DNA of 64,000 bases from Uliginosibacterium gangwonense (GTDB lineage Bacteria > Pseudomonadota > Gammaproteobacteria > Burkholderiales > Rhodocyclaceae): the NCBI GenBank assembly GCA_005239635.1, contig SBBQ01000068.1, positions 1 through 64,000 on the forward strand, in the 5' to 3' direction. Position numbers and translations under genes: made by a program. Shown here one piece after another: positions 36,103 through 45,126 of the stretch; position 1 is the first letter of the stretch, and every line of letters starts with the position of its first letter. Under the pieces are notes generated by a model. The model saw only the letters and a program-made list of their open reading frames with translations, did not search any database and was not told where the DNA came from.

Positions 36103-37104
36103 ATGTTTAGCGTTTGTGCCGGCCGGCACGTCTCCATTATCGTTGAGTGGGATAACTCCAGTCACACTGAGCTGGGGCGCTCTCGCACCATGCTTAAAAT
36201 TGTTGCTGAGCAGACAGCTGATTATTTGAAGCGTAGCGGTGCGGCGGTTCAATTAATTTTGGCCTATGACAAGGCGGATGCGAGCGAAGCAGAAATCTTC
36301 CAAATTGTGCAATCAACTTGGGGGAATGTGCTTGCTCAGGTGGAGTTCTTGTCATTACCGCTGCCGGGTAGCAGTTATTACATTCAAAAAAACCTCGGTG
36401 CACAGTGCGCGACAGGCGACATCGTTGTGTATGTGGATTGTGATGTGTTGCCGCAACCGCATTGGTTAGAGCATTTGTTACAGCCCTTCGATAATCCCTC
36501 AGTGGGCGTTTCTCAGGGCGTTACATATGTCGAGCCGCATTCCACATGGCATACAGGCTTGGCCATGGCGTGGTTGTTTCCCTTGCAGTTGAGCAATGGG
36601 GCGCTGACGGAGCAACACAAAATTGTTGCCAACAATGTGGCGTTTCGACGTGAGGTGATTCGCCAATATCCCTATCCAGAACTTCCAACTTGGCGTGGGC
36701 AGTGCACTGAACAGAGGAAGCTGTGTGAGCAACACGGCATTGGAGTGCATTGGAGTGAACATGCTCGGGTGAATCACCCGTTCCCTTTGGGTTTGTTTGG
36801 CGTGATTGAACGTGCATTTTTAAATGGCCACGATCATGCAACACGCGATTTGTTGGCGGGAAAAACAGCGCATCCTTGGCGTACCGCTTATTGGCGCTTT
36901 GTGTCGTTATTACGTCGCGCTCGCCGGCGCAGACAGTTGATGGCGAATGAATTCCCGATGTCACGTTGGCACCAGTTTGCCTATGAAGCGACCGCGCTGT
37001 TGTATTGGGGTTGTGGCTTGTTGAGTGAATGCATGGTGCTGGCTTGTCCCAGAATGTGGCGGCGCTGTTTAAGTGACTTGCCTGCAAAGTCGCATGAGAT
37101 TTAA
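36103..37104 (+). CDS. Family 2-like glycosyltransferase
   Basis: 333 residues. HVSIIVEWDNSSHTELGRSRTML is the nucleotide-binding start of a GT-A fold, QKNLGAQCATGDIVVYVDCDVLPQPHWL holds the DxD-type metal site (DCD), and NNVAFRREVIRQYPYPE follows. One possible membrane helix near the C-terminus. Transfers a sugar in a surface polysaccharide or similar pathway; acceptor unknown. The start is uncertain since no ribosome site is seen before ATG 36103. Ten bases before the next glycosyltransferase, forming a two-gene operon. Confidence 0.78.
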   Translation: MFSVCAGRHVSIIVEWDNSSHTELGRSRTMLKIVAEQTADYLKRSGAAVQLILAYDKADASEAEIFQIVQSTWGNVLAQVEFLSLPLPGSSYYIQKNLGAQCATGDIVVYVDCDVLPQPHWLEHLLQPFDNPSVGVSQGVTYVEPHSTWHTGLAMAWLFPLQLSNGALTEQHKIVANNVAFRREVIRQYPYPELPTWRGQCTEQRKLCEQHGIGVHWSEHARVNHPFPLGLFGVIERAFLNGHDHATRDLLAGKTAHPWRTAYWRFVSLLRRARRRRQLMANEFPMSRWHQFAYEATALLYWGCGLLSECMVLACPRMWRRCLSDLPAKSHEI

Positions 37105-37114
37105 AGGTGTACGA

Positions 37115-38200
37115 ATGCGAATTTTGATGGTGACGAGCAAGCGATATTTGCCCCAGTTCTACGGTGGTGCGGAGGTCAGTATTCATTCGATGTGCCATGT
37201 GCTCAAGCAAATGGGGCACGAGGTGGCGGTGCTAGCCGAACTCATGCCCGGTAATGCACTTGCTTGGCAAAATCGACTTAAATACCTGCTCGGCGGACGT
37301 CGCAAAAACTTTCCGGCGGACCATGCATTGGGCTATCCAGTATTCCGTGGTTGGAAACCGACGGATTCGGTGAGCGAGGTTAAAGCTCGCTGGAAGCCTG
37401 ATGTGGTCTTTGCTCAGTCTGGTCGCGTAATTGCTATGGCCGAAGCTTTTGAGGCTCAGCAACTTCCGGTGTGCGTATTCCTGCGCCATGCACATTATGA
37501 CCATTTAGGCGGTTTGCCACGAACCAAGGCAGGCCGTGTCTTTATTGCCAATTCACAAGATACAGCACGACGTTATGCAGCAGATTTTGGTTTGCAGTGT
37601 TACGTGCACAGCCCGACGATTGTCGCGAATTTGTGTAAAACAGAGACAGATCGATCGCGCGTTGTGTTTGTAAATCCAATACCTGAAAAGGGCGTCGATG
37701 TCGTTTTGCAGTTGGCTAACACACGCCCAGATATCGGTTTTGATATTGTGGAATCTTGGGCTGTACCGGAGTGGAAAGTTGCGCCGGCCAAACAGCTAGC
37801 TGCAAGTTTGCCGAATGTGCGCTGGCTCAAACCAAGGCTTGATATGCGCAGCATTTATCAACACGCACGTTTGGTGATCATGCCCAGTGGTGTAGGGTGC
37901 GATAGTTGGACGGAAGCATGGGGCCGTGTTGCTTCAGAAGCGCAAGTGAGCGGTATCCCTGTGTTGGCCAGCAACTCGGGCGGATTGCCTGAAGCGGTGG
38001 GCGAGGGGGGCGTAGTCGTGCCGTGCGATGCGCCCTTTGCCGATTGGCAAAATGCATTTGGCCGCTTGGTTGATGATGCTGATTTTTATCAACAGTGTAG
38101 CGAAGCCGCCCGCAAACATGCAGCGCGCGAGGCAATTTCACCTGTACCACAGATGCAGCAGATTTTAGACTTGCTGCAATCAACGCACCACGGTCGATAA
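37115..38200 (+). CDS. Family 4 glycosyltransferase
   Basis: 361 residues from ATG 37115 (MRILMVTSKRYLPQFYGGAEVS, preceded by AAAGGTG). GT-B fold: YGGAEVSIHSMCHVLKQMGHEV at the N-terminus, VNPIPEKGVDVVLQLANTRPDIGFDIV in the middle, and EAWGRVASEAQVSGIPVLASNSGGLPEAVGEGG with the EX7E-like donor-binding motif. Partner of the preceding gene. Two dispersed motifs inside and one just after the stop (38206). Confidence 0.9.
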   Translation: MRILMVTSKRYLPQFYGGAEVSIHSMCHVLKQMGHEVAVLAELMPGNALAWQNRLKYLLGGRRKNFPADHALGYPVFRGWKPTDSVSEVKARWKPDVVFAQSGRVIAMAEAFEAQQLPVCVFLRHAHYDHLGGLPRTKAGRVFIANSQDTARRYAADFGLQCYVHSPTIVANLCKTETDRSRVVFVNPIPEKGVDVVLQLANTRPDIGFDIVESWAVPEWKVAPAKQLAASLPNVRWLKPRLDMRSIYQHARLVIMPSGVGCDSWTEAWGRVASEAQVSGIPVLASNSGGLPEAVGEGGVVVPCDAPFADWQNAFGRLVDDADFYQQCSEAARKHAAREAISPVPQMQQILDLLQSTHHGR

Positions 38201-38216
38201 CTGATTTGCCAATCTC

Positions 38217-39398
38217 TTAGTGCAGGTGCACTTGCTGGCTCGCCGCCTCTTCTGGCAGTTCTGCGTGGACCGGTTGGCCCTCTGGGTCTGGGTACATCGG
38301 CGCGCCACAATCGTCGCAGTACTCCATAGGCATGCGGTGATCAATCACCAGAATGTCATCTAGCCCACACCCACGCAACACGCGTTCAATTTCTTCTACG
38401 GTGTCGGTGTTCTCGTCTTCGGGCCCGAGCATGGCCCACACCACACCGTGCATCACGTCGTTGCTATCAGTTTGGGTAAAACCGATGCGATATTCTTCAA
38501 GTTGCTGGTCGTAAAACGGCGCAATGACTGCGCGTAAATTGTCTGGCTTGATCGACAGCGTGGCTTCTAAAAAGGCGACGGAGGCACGCAGGGAATAGGG
38601 GCGCGAAGCACGATCCGCCTCGCGACACACGTGGTGGTACGCGTTGGGCAGCAACACTTCTAACGCACAGGCAGGCAACATGGGTTGCAGAATCGCGCCG
38701 CCTTGTGTGCGCCATTGGGTAAGTACGGTTTCGCGTGCGCTACCTTGCATGTCTTCTTCTTGCCAGCGGAACATCGGCGCACCGCGTGGTGCAGCAAGTG
38801 CGCCTAGCACGTAGCGGGTGTCTGATAAGAAGTTGAGCGTCGTTTCAAGCTGCGCCGGGTCGATCGAAAGATCAAGCCCTTGTGTAAGGCAATTTGCCAA
38901 TACGCCAACGAGTTGATGCGTGTCGGTATAACTACGCGGCAACTGGTCCGGGCTAAACAGGTAATTCACCAGAGTGAGACGCGTGTCAGCCGCGAGTACA
39001 TGGGCCGAAAGCTGCGTGTGCAAATTTTGTAGGGCAGACATGGCAATGCTGCCAGCCTGGATAGAGAAGCGCGACCAAGCGAGTACGGGGGCAGCGAACA
39101 ACAATACATCATGCGGCTGGTCGTTGATCAGTATGCTCATACTTTCAGCGCCGGCCTCGATAAAGTCAGCTAGCGCGTCATAGGTGCGAGCATCGGCACG
39201 CCATAGCTGATCTAATGCGGCGTTGAGCGCATCTTCGTTGCCAGCATCGAGCAGCTTTTGCACGAGTTCAGCCAAGTCGCGTTGCCAGAACAAGGTCTCA
39301 ACGCGAGAGGCGGAAAGGGCGAGGCCGGTTGCTAAACGGGTGAGCCGTTCGGCATCGCGGGTAAGGCCGCCGCGGCGGGCGAATCGTGCGCGCTTCAT
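38217..39398 (-). CDS. DUF2863 family protein
   Basis: 393 residues from ATG 39398 (MKRARFARRGGLTRDAERL). Matches the betaproteobacterial DUF2863 family: NYLFSPDQLPRSYTDTHQLVGVLANCL and FLSDTRYVLGALAAPRGAPMFRWQE. Near the C-terminus EYCDDCGAPMYPDPEGQPVHAELPEE looks like half a zinc ribbon. Cytoplasmic, function unknown. Convergent with the glycosyltransferase pair. Confidence 0.82.
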   Translation of the reverse strand: MKRARFARRGGLTRDAERLTRLATGLALSASRVETLFWQRDLAELVQKLLDAGNEDALNAALDQLWRADARTYDALADFIEAGAESMSILINDQPHDVLLFAAPVLAWSRFSIQAGSIAMSALQNLHTQLSAHVLAADTRLTLVNYLFSPDQLPRSYTDTHQLVGVLANCLTQGLDLSIDPAQLETTLNFLSDTRYVLGALAAPRGAPMFRWQEEDMQGSARETVLTQWRTQGGAILQPMLPACALEVLLPNAYHHVCREADRASRPYSLRASVAFLEATLSIKPDNLRAVIAPFYDQQLEEYRIGFTQTDSNDVMHGVVWAMLGPEDENTDTVEEIERVLRGCGLDDILVIDHRMPMEYCDDCGAPMYPDPEGQPVHAELPEEAASQQVHLH

Positions 39399-39584
39399 GA
39401 TCAATCAAATACCAAATAGTTGAACAACGTTGCCTATGAGCGGTTGTTCATGGGTCTAATGCTGCATTTTAACAGCCCACACAGTATTTGCCCTGCAGTT
39501 TGCAGGCTTATTAAAACACCCTTGAAACTCGTGTGGATGCAGACGAACTGTGCATACCTGCGTGCTTGATGGAATAATGCAGAA

Positions 39585-41810
39585 ATGGTTTCAGTTGCAA
39601 ATTCACTTGATCACACGCAAGACGTGAGTGGCACGCTAGATGCGCTAGCCGAAGGGCTGGATGACGCTAGCCGCGCGAGTCTTGAGCACGCCTGGCAACT
39701 CATGGCGCCGTTGTACGATGAGCACCAATTGCCAACGGGCGAACCCTATCTGCAACACGGCGTGGGGCAAGCGCTGTTGGCTGCAATGTTGCGTCTCGAT
39801 CTTGAAACACGCTTGGCGGCACTGCTGTTTGCGTGGCCCGAGTTTATTAAGGGCACCGATCGTGATTGCCGCGAGCGCATTGAAAAAAACTTTCCAGGTG
39901 CAACCGCAGCGCTTGTAGAGGGCCTGCTTCGTCTAGATTTAGTGCGGCCAGTCTCACAAGATTTGGTGAACCGCGCGCAGCAAGCCAGTAGCGCCGACGA
40001 AGTGAAAGCACAGGCTGAGGTGCTGCGTAAGATGGTGTTGGCCATGGTGGACGATGTGCGCGTGGTAATTCTGCGCCTCGCCAGTCGCGTGCAGACTTTA
40101 CGTTTTTTATCCGACAAGCCGGGGCCGCTACGCGATAACGTTGCGCGTGAAGCGCAGCAACTCTATGCGCCCCTCGCCAATCGACTGGGTATTTGGCAGT
40201 TGAAGTGGGAGCTTGAAGATTTGTCGCTGCGTTTTTTAGAACCGGCGGCATACAAGTCCATTGCCAAACAATTAGATGAGAAGCGTGCAGAGCGCGAACA
40301 CTTTATTAGTGAAGCCGTGGCGCAACTGGTGCACGAATTATCTAAGCATGGGGTCGAGGCTGAGGTATATGGCCGTCCAAAGCATATCTACAGCATTTGG
40401 AACAAAATGCGCGCGAAGCACCTCGACTTCAGTGAGGTATATGACGTGCGTGCGTTGCGCGTGATCGTGGACGATGTAAAAGACTGCTACACCGCTTTGG
40501 GTGTGGTGCATCAGCTATGGACGCCGATTCCGCGTGAGTTTGACGACTACATCTCACACCCCAAGGGCAACAATTATCGCTCGTTACATACAGCAGTCTT
40601 TGCAGAAGATGGGCGTGCGCTCGAAGTACAGATTCGAACACATGAAATGCATCAGCATGCCGAGCTGGGTGTGGCCGCGCACTGGCGTTATAAAGAGAGT
40701 GGCGCATCGGTCAAGTCGTCCGGCAATTACGACGACAAAATTGCGTGGTTGCGCCAGCTTTTGTCATGGCGCGATGAAATTGCTGATAGCGAACATTGGG
40801 TCGAACAATTCAAACAGGCCGCGCTCGACGACACCATTTATGTGCTGACCCCGCAGGGCAAGGTGATTGATTTGCCACGTGGTTCGACACCGCTCGATTT
40901 TGCCTACCGTCTGCATACCGACTTGGGGCACCGTTGTCGTGGCGCCAAAGTAGATGGTCATTTGGTGACACTCAATACCGAGTTAGATACCGGGCAAAAA
41001 GTCGAGATCGTTTCGGCTAAACAGGGTGGTCCTTCGCGTGACTGGCTCAACCCACAGCAGGGCTATTTGGCAACCACTAGTGCGCGCGCTAAAGTTAAAC
41101 GCTGGTTTGCACAACTTGAAGAAGCTGAGACATTGGCAACTGGCCGCGCCTTTGTGCAACGTGAGTTGCAGCGTTTAGGTGCAACGCAAACTAACGTAGA
41201 CGATTTGGCGCACACGCTGGGTTTTGCCAATCACGAAGCTTTATATTTGGCTGCTGGCCATGAAGAAATTGGGCCACGTCAAATCGAGGTTGCGGTGCGA
41301 GGCGAGGCACCTGCAACACAACCCACACCTGAAATTGCCACGCGTCGTTCGCGTGCGGGAGCGCGCAGTGACGATGTGTTGGTGGTTGGCGTTGGCCAAC
41401 TTATGTATCAACTGGGACGTTGTTGCAAGCCTGCGCCGCCGGATCGCATTGGCGGATTTGTGACGCGAGGCCGCGGCATTTCGGTGCACCGATTGGATTG
41501 CCATAACTTCATTCGCATGCTGGCGCGTAGCCCTGAACGTGTGATTGAAGCCACGTGGGGTGCGCCGCGTGAAGAGTCTGTTTTTCCGGTGGATGTGCAA
41601 GTGCTGGCACGAGATCGGCAGGGCTTGCTACGCGATATTTCTGAGGTGTTGTCACGCGAAAAAATTAACGTGACCGCTGTGCGCACCCAATCAAAAAATG
41701 ATCAAGCCACAATGGGCTTTACGCTCGAAGTGCGCAGCGTGACGCAGCTCAATCGAGTGTTGGGGCTACTGCGTGATTTGTCTGGTGTATTTGAAACGCG
41801 GCGTGTGTAG
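39585..41810 (+). CDS. relA: (p)ppGpp synthetase RelA, monofunctional
   Basis: 741 residues. Ribosome-associated alarmone synthetase of the stringent response. The N-terminal hydrolase-like domain lacks the HD pair (HGVGQALLAAMLRLDLETRL...FAWPEF), so no hydrolysis. The synthetase domain has YGRPKHIYSIWNKM, the RelA-type EFDDYISHPKGNNYRSLHT and ALEVQIRTHEMHQHAELGVAAHWRYK. A TGS domain (DDTIYVLTPQGKVIDLPRGSTPLDFAYRLHTDLGH) and a C-terminal ACT domain (VDVQVLARDRQGLLRDISEVLS) follow. A SpoT homologue must exist elsewhere. Convergent with the lipoprotein gene, a dispersed motif at 41850 between them. Confidence 0.96.
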   Translation: MVSVANSLDHTQDVSGTLDALAEGLDDASRASLEHAWQLMAPLYDEHQLPTGEPYLQHGVGQALLAAMLRLDLETRLAALLFAWPEFIKGTDRDCRERIEKNFPGATAALVEGLLRLDLVRPVSQDLVNRAQQASSADEVKAQAEVLRKMVLAMVDDVRVVILRLASRVQTLRFLSDKPGPLRDNVAREAQQLYAPLANRLGIWQLKWELEDLSLRFLEPAAYKSIAKQLDEKRAEREHFISEAVAQLVHELSKHGVEAEVYGRPKHIYSIWNKMRAKHLDFSEVYDVRALRVIVDDVKDCYTALGVVHQLWTPIPREFDDYISHPKGNNYRSLHTAVFAEDGRALEVQIRTHEMHQHAELGVAAHWRYKESGASVKSSGNYDDKIAWLRQLLSWRDEIADSEHWVEQFKQAALDDTIYVLTPQGKVIDLPRGSTPLDFAYRLHTDLGHRCRGAKVDGHLVTLNTELDTGQKVEIVSAKQGGPSRDWLNPQQGYLATTSARAKVKRWFAQLEEAETLATGRAFVQRELQRLGATQTNVDDLAHTLGFANHEALYLAAGHEEIGPRQIEVAVRGEAPATQPTPEIATRRSRAGARSDDVLVVGVGQLMYQLGRCCKPAPPDRIGGFVTRGRGISVHRLDCHNFIRMLARSPERVIEATWGAPREESVFPVDVQVLARDRQGLLRDISEVLSREKINVTAVRTQSKNDQATMGFTLEVRSVTQLNRVLGLLRDLSGVFETRRV

Positions 41811-41873
41811 CGTGCTAGGCCGATGGGCTGTCTAGATCACTAGGCGGTTTTGCCAATCAGCACAGTAGATGTC

Positions 41874-42458
41874 TTACATGGCGATTGCCTTATCACCATC
41901 GCCCGGTAGCTTACCCCTGTGTAGCGCGTGCTTAGCACCACGCGTATCCCCAGTGTTTTCGCCACTATCGGCGGATTCTGCTTTGTCTGCGCTGTCTTTT
42001 TTCTTGTCAGACTTCTCTTTGCTGGCGGATGAGTCTTTTGATTTTTTGCCCTTTTTGTCTTCGCTGCTTGCCTCGCCTTCTGCAGCGGCAGCCTCGTCTG
42101 ACTTGGCTGAATCTTTATCCGCCTTGTCTGACTTCTTCGCGAGTTTGTCTGACTTCTCAGCAGCGAGTTCCGGTTTGACCTCAGCGATATTGTTTTCTCG
42201 CATGTAGTCATTCATTTCTTTCCAGCCGGTGAACATGGCGGCCTTGTTGGCGCGCGGGTTCATGGTGTAGCAATCTTCAATCGCACGGCCAGCATGGCGG
42301 CAGGCTGAACCGATGGCTTTGCCATCTGCTTCTTTAGCTGCGGCTTGCTTGGCGGGTGATTCAATGCCCAGTTGTTCACAACCTGCGAGCAGCACACAGG
42401 CTGCCAGCAGCAGGGCATTGAATAGATGTTGAATAGGGCGAAAACGGGTTGCAGACAT
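41874..42458 (-). CDS. Lipoprotein with long charged low-complexity tail
   Basis: 194 residues from MSATRFRPIQ (AAGG eight bases upstream). Signal peptide with lipobox LLAGC, so a lipoprotein. Residues 40-85 form a small folded part (GSACRHAGRAIEDCYTMNPRANKAAMFTGWKEMNDYMRENNI), then about 90 residues of Lys/Ser/Asp/Glu/Ala repeats (AEKSDKLAKKSDKADKDSAK). Probably disordered and perhaps cell-wall associated. No known function. Confidence 0.7.
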   Translation of the reverse strand: MSATRFRPIQHLFNALLLAACVLLAGCEQLGIESPAKQAAAKEADGKAIGSACRHAGRAIEDCYTMNPRANKAAMFTGWKEMNDYMRENNIAEVKPELAAEKSDKLAKKSDKADKDSAKSDEAAAAEGEASSEDKKGKKSKDSSASKEKSDKKKDSADKAESADSGENTGDTRGAKHALHRGKLPGDGDKAIAM

Positions 42459-42548
42459 AGTCAGGCCTTCAGGTTTCTCCCTGAATTTACGGCCTGACAG
42501 AGGGACTCTTGAGCCTGAAGGCAAAACCGCCATAGATGCTGGCTGGGG

Positions 42549-44681
42549 CTAAATATCTAGGCCCTCGGTCAAGTCTTTAAGCAGGTTGGCTTGTGCGCTT
42601 TGGCGGGCGCCGCGGCTGCCGCGTCGTAGGTAGTTGCCACTGCTATCTAGCAACCAAGCTTGTTGGTTGTCATTAAGGTAAGGGCGAATGCCTTCCTTCA
42701 TCACGCGACGTTTTAGCTTCGGGTCCAAAATGGGGAAGCACACTTCAATGCGGCGGAAGAAGTTGCGCTCCATCCAGTCTGCGCTGCCTAAGTAAATTTG
42801 TTCTTCGCCGCCGGCAAAAAAATAGAAAATGCGCGAGTGTTCTAAGAAGCGGCCGACGATAGAGCGCACACGAATATTGTCAGACATGCCGGGAACGCCT
42901 GGGCGAAGTGCACAAACGCCTCGTACGATGAGGTCGATTTCAACTCCGGCTTGGCTGGCTTCGTACAGCGCCTGAATAATCTCAGGCTCTAACAACGAAT
43001 TCATTTTGGCAATGATGCGTGCCTTGCCGCCATCGCGTGCGATTGCGGTTTCGTTCTGAATCATCGCCATCATGCACGGGTGCAGTGAGAAAGGTGCTTG
43101 TAGCAGATGCTTTAGGCGTGAGGCTTTGCCCAGCCCGGTAATCTGCTTAAACACTTCGTTGGCATCGCTGCCGATTTCTTCATTGCAGGTCATCAAGCCA
43201 AAGTCGGTGTAAAAGCGGGCAGTGCGAGCATGATAGTTGCCCGTACCCAAGTGCACGTAACGGCGGAAAGCGTGGCTGCCGTTACTGCCGGCTTCGCGGC
43301 GCACAATCATGAGCATTTTGGCGTGAGTTTTGTAGCCAAACACGCCGTACACCACGTGGGCACCAGCATGTTCGAGTTTTTGCGCCCAGTTGATATTGGC
43401 TTCTTCGTCAAAGCGCGCCATCAGCTCTACCACCACCGTGACTTCCTTGCCACTCTGCGCTGCACGTACCAATGCTTCCATGAGGGCAGAGTCTGTGCCG
43501 GTGCGATACACCGTCATTTTGATGGCAACGACATCAGGGTCGTTGGCGGCTTGTGTAACTAGGGCAATAACCGGACCGAATGATTGAAACGGGTGATGCA
43601 ACAAAATATCTTGTTTGCGAATCGCCGCAAAAATGTCGTAACCCTTGTGCAAAACTTTGGGCAGCGTGGGCGCGAAGGGTGCGTACTTCAGATCAGGCCG
43701 GTCCACCCAGTCTGGCACTTGATTGAGCCGAACCAAGTTGACGATGCCTGGCGTGCGATACAAATCTTGCCGAGTGAGGCCAAACTGTTGCAACAAAAAG
43801 TCGGACATTGCTTCAGAGCAGTTGTCCGCCACTTCGAGTCGAACTTCGTCGCCAAAATGGCGCTGGGTGAGTTCGCCTTGAATGGCCTGGCGTAGATTTT
43901 TGACTTCTTCTTCGTCAAGGAAGAGGTCTGAATTCCGCGTAACCCTAAATTGGTAGCAGCCCTGTACCCGCATGCCGGCGAATAATTCACCCACATTCAT
44001 ATGCATGACTGACGACAAAAAGACGAAGCCGTGCGGTGTGCCGGTAAGTTCTTCGGGGAGCTGAATAACGCGTGGTAGGGCGCGCGGGGCTTGCACAATC
44101 GCATAGCCTACATCGCGGCCAAATGCATCTTGCCCTTCAAGTTCAACCGCAAAATTTAAGCTTTTATTGAGCACGCGGGGGAAGGGGTGCGCGGGATCCA
44201 AACCAATCGGGGTGAGTACCGGCAGTACTTCGCGCATGAAATAGTCGTGGATCCATGCACGCTGTGCGTCGTTCCAATGGTTGCGACGTAAGAAAACGAT
44301 ACCCTCGGCTTCAAGCGCGGGCAGTATCACGTCATTCAATAGCGCGTATTGTTCAGCAATAATGGCGTGTGTTTCGGCCGAAACAAGTCGTAGCGTTTCG
44401 GCTGGTGAGCGTCCGTCTATACCCGCACTCCGGCCACCGTGGTGAATTTGCTCAACTAAGCCGCCAATGCGAACCTCAAAGAATTCGTCTAGGTTGCTGG
44501 AAACAATGCACAGAAACCGCAGCCGCTCTAATAAAGGCACTTCTGGGTTGGCGGCTTGGGCTAGTACACGCCGTTGAAAGGCGAGTAGCGACAATTCACG
44601 GTTGATATAGGCCGGGGCAGCCATCTGGCCTGAGGTGGCAGATGGATTGGCGGGAGTGGCAGGATTTTGCATGCGTTCCAT
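42549..44681 (-). CDS. ppk: Polyphosphate kinase 1
   Basis: 710 residues. Reversibly polymerises the terminal phosphate of ATP into polyphosphate. INRELSLLAFQRRVLAQA starts the N domain; KMTVYRTGTDSALMEAL, YGVFGYKTHAKMLMIVRRE (catalytic His) and YVHLGTGNYHARTARFYTDFGLMT form the catalytic core. Divergent from ppx. No copy of the dispersed motif, the longest core gene here without one. Confidence 0.96.
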   Translation of the reverse strand: MERMQNPATPANPSATSGQMAAPAYINRELSLLAFQRRVLAQAANPEVPLLERLRFLCIVSSNLDEFFEVRIGGLVEQIHHGGRSAGIDGRSPAETLRLVSAETHAIIAEQYALLNDVILPALEAEGIVFLRRNHWNDAQRAWIHDYFMREVLPVLTPIGLDPAHPFPRVLNKSLNFAVELEGQDAFGRDVGYAIVQAPRALPRVIQLPEELTGTPHGFVFLSSVMHMNVGELFAGMRVQGCYQFRVTRNSDLFLDEEEVKNLRQAIQGELTQRHFGDEVRLEVADNCSEAMSDFLLQQFGLTRQDLYRTPGIVNLVRLNQVPDWVDRPDLKYAPFAPTLPKVLHKGYDIFAAIRKQDILLHHPFQSFGPVIALVTQAANDPDVVAIKMTVYRTGTDSALMEALVRAAQSGKEVTVVVELMARFDEEANINWAQKLEHAGAHVVYGVFGYKTHAKMLMIVRREAGSNGSHAFRRYVHLGTGNYHARTARFYTDFGLMTCNEEIGSDANEVFKQITGLGKASRLKHLLQAPFSLHPCMMAMIQNETAIARDGGKARIIAKMNSLLEPEIIQALYEASQAGVEIDLIVRGVCALRPGVPGMSDNIRVRSIVGRFLEHSRIFYFFAGGEEQIYLGSADWMERNFFRRIEVCFPILDPKLKRRVMKEGIRPYLNDNQQAWLLDSSGNYLRRGSRGARQSAQANLLKDLTEGLDI

Positions 44682-45126
44682 GCTTCTATGACGGCTCAGA
44701 CTTTAAAGGGTTTAAGACTCAAGTGGCCCCAAATGCGACACAAGCGCGACCCACATGTGGCGCATGTGGGCATGCGTAAGGGGCGATATGCTTTTATGTT
44801 GATCTGTGTTGCAGTCACTGTCCAGTGACAATTGACGACGAAGTAGATTCAAAAGGCGTTTGTTGCGCCACATCAATCAGTATGTGACGACTGGGTTACC
44901 GCAGTGTTACAGCCGGGCGGATTTCATGGCACCATGATCCAAAAATGTCTGGGTTAGAGCATGTGGGCTCATATTGGTTCTAACCTGTTGCTGGGTGAGC
45001 GTGGGGGGGCAGTGAGCAAGCCTCATGCAGGATCCTGCCGACGATTGATTGGCAAAGCATACCTAGCATTGGATGCAATCAAATAATGTTTACGCGGTAA
45101 TATCGGAGCCGTAACGGGTATCCAGC
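44682..45126. other. 445-bp divergent region between ppk and ppx
   Basis: Holds three inverted elements: CCCACATG-N5-CATGTGGG (44750-44770), TCACTG-TC-CAGTGA (44815-44828) and one copy of the dispersed motif (45048). They are candidate operator sites for the polyphosphate genes. I see no clear PhoB box and no gene. Confidence 0.45.
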
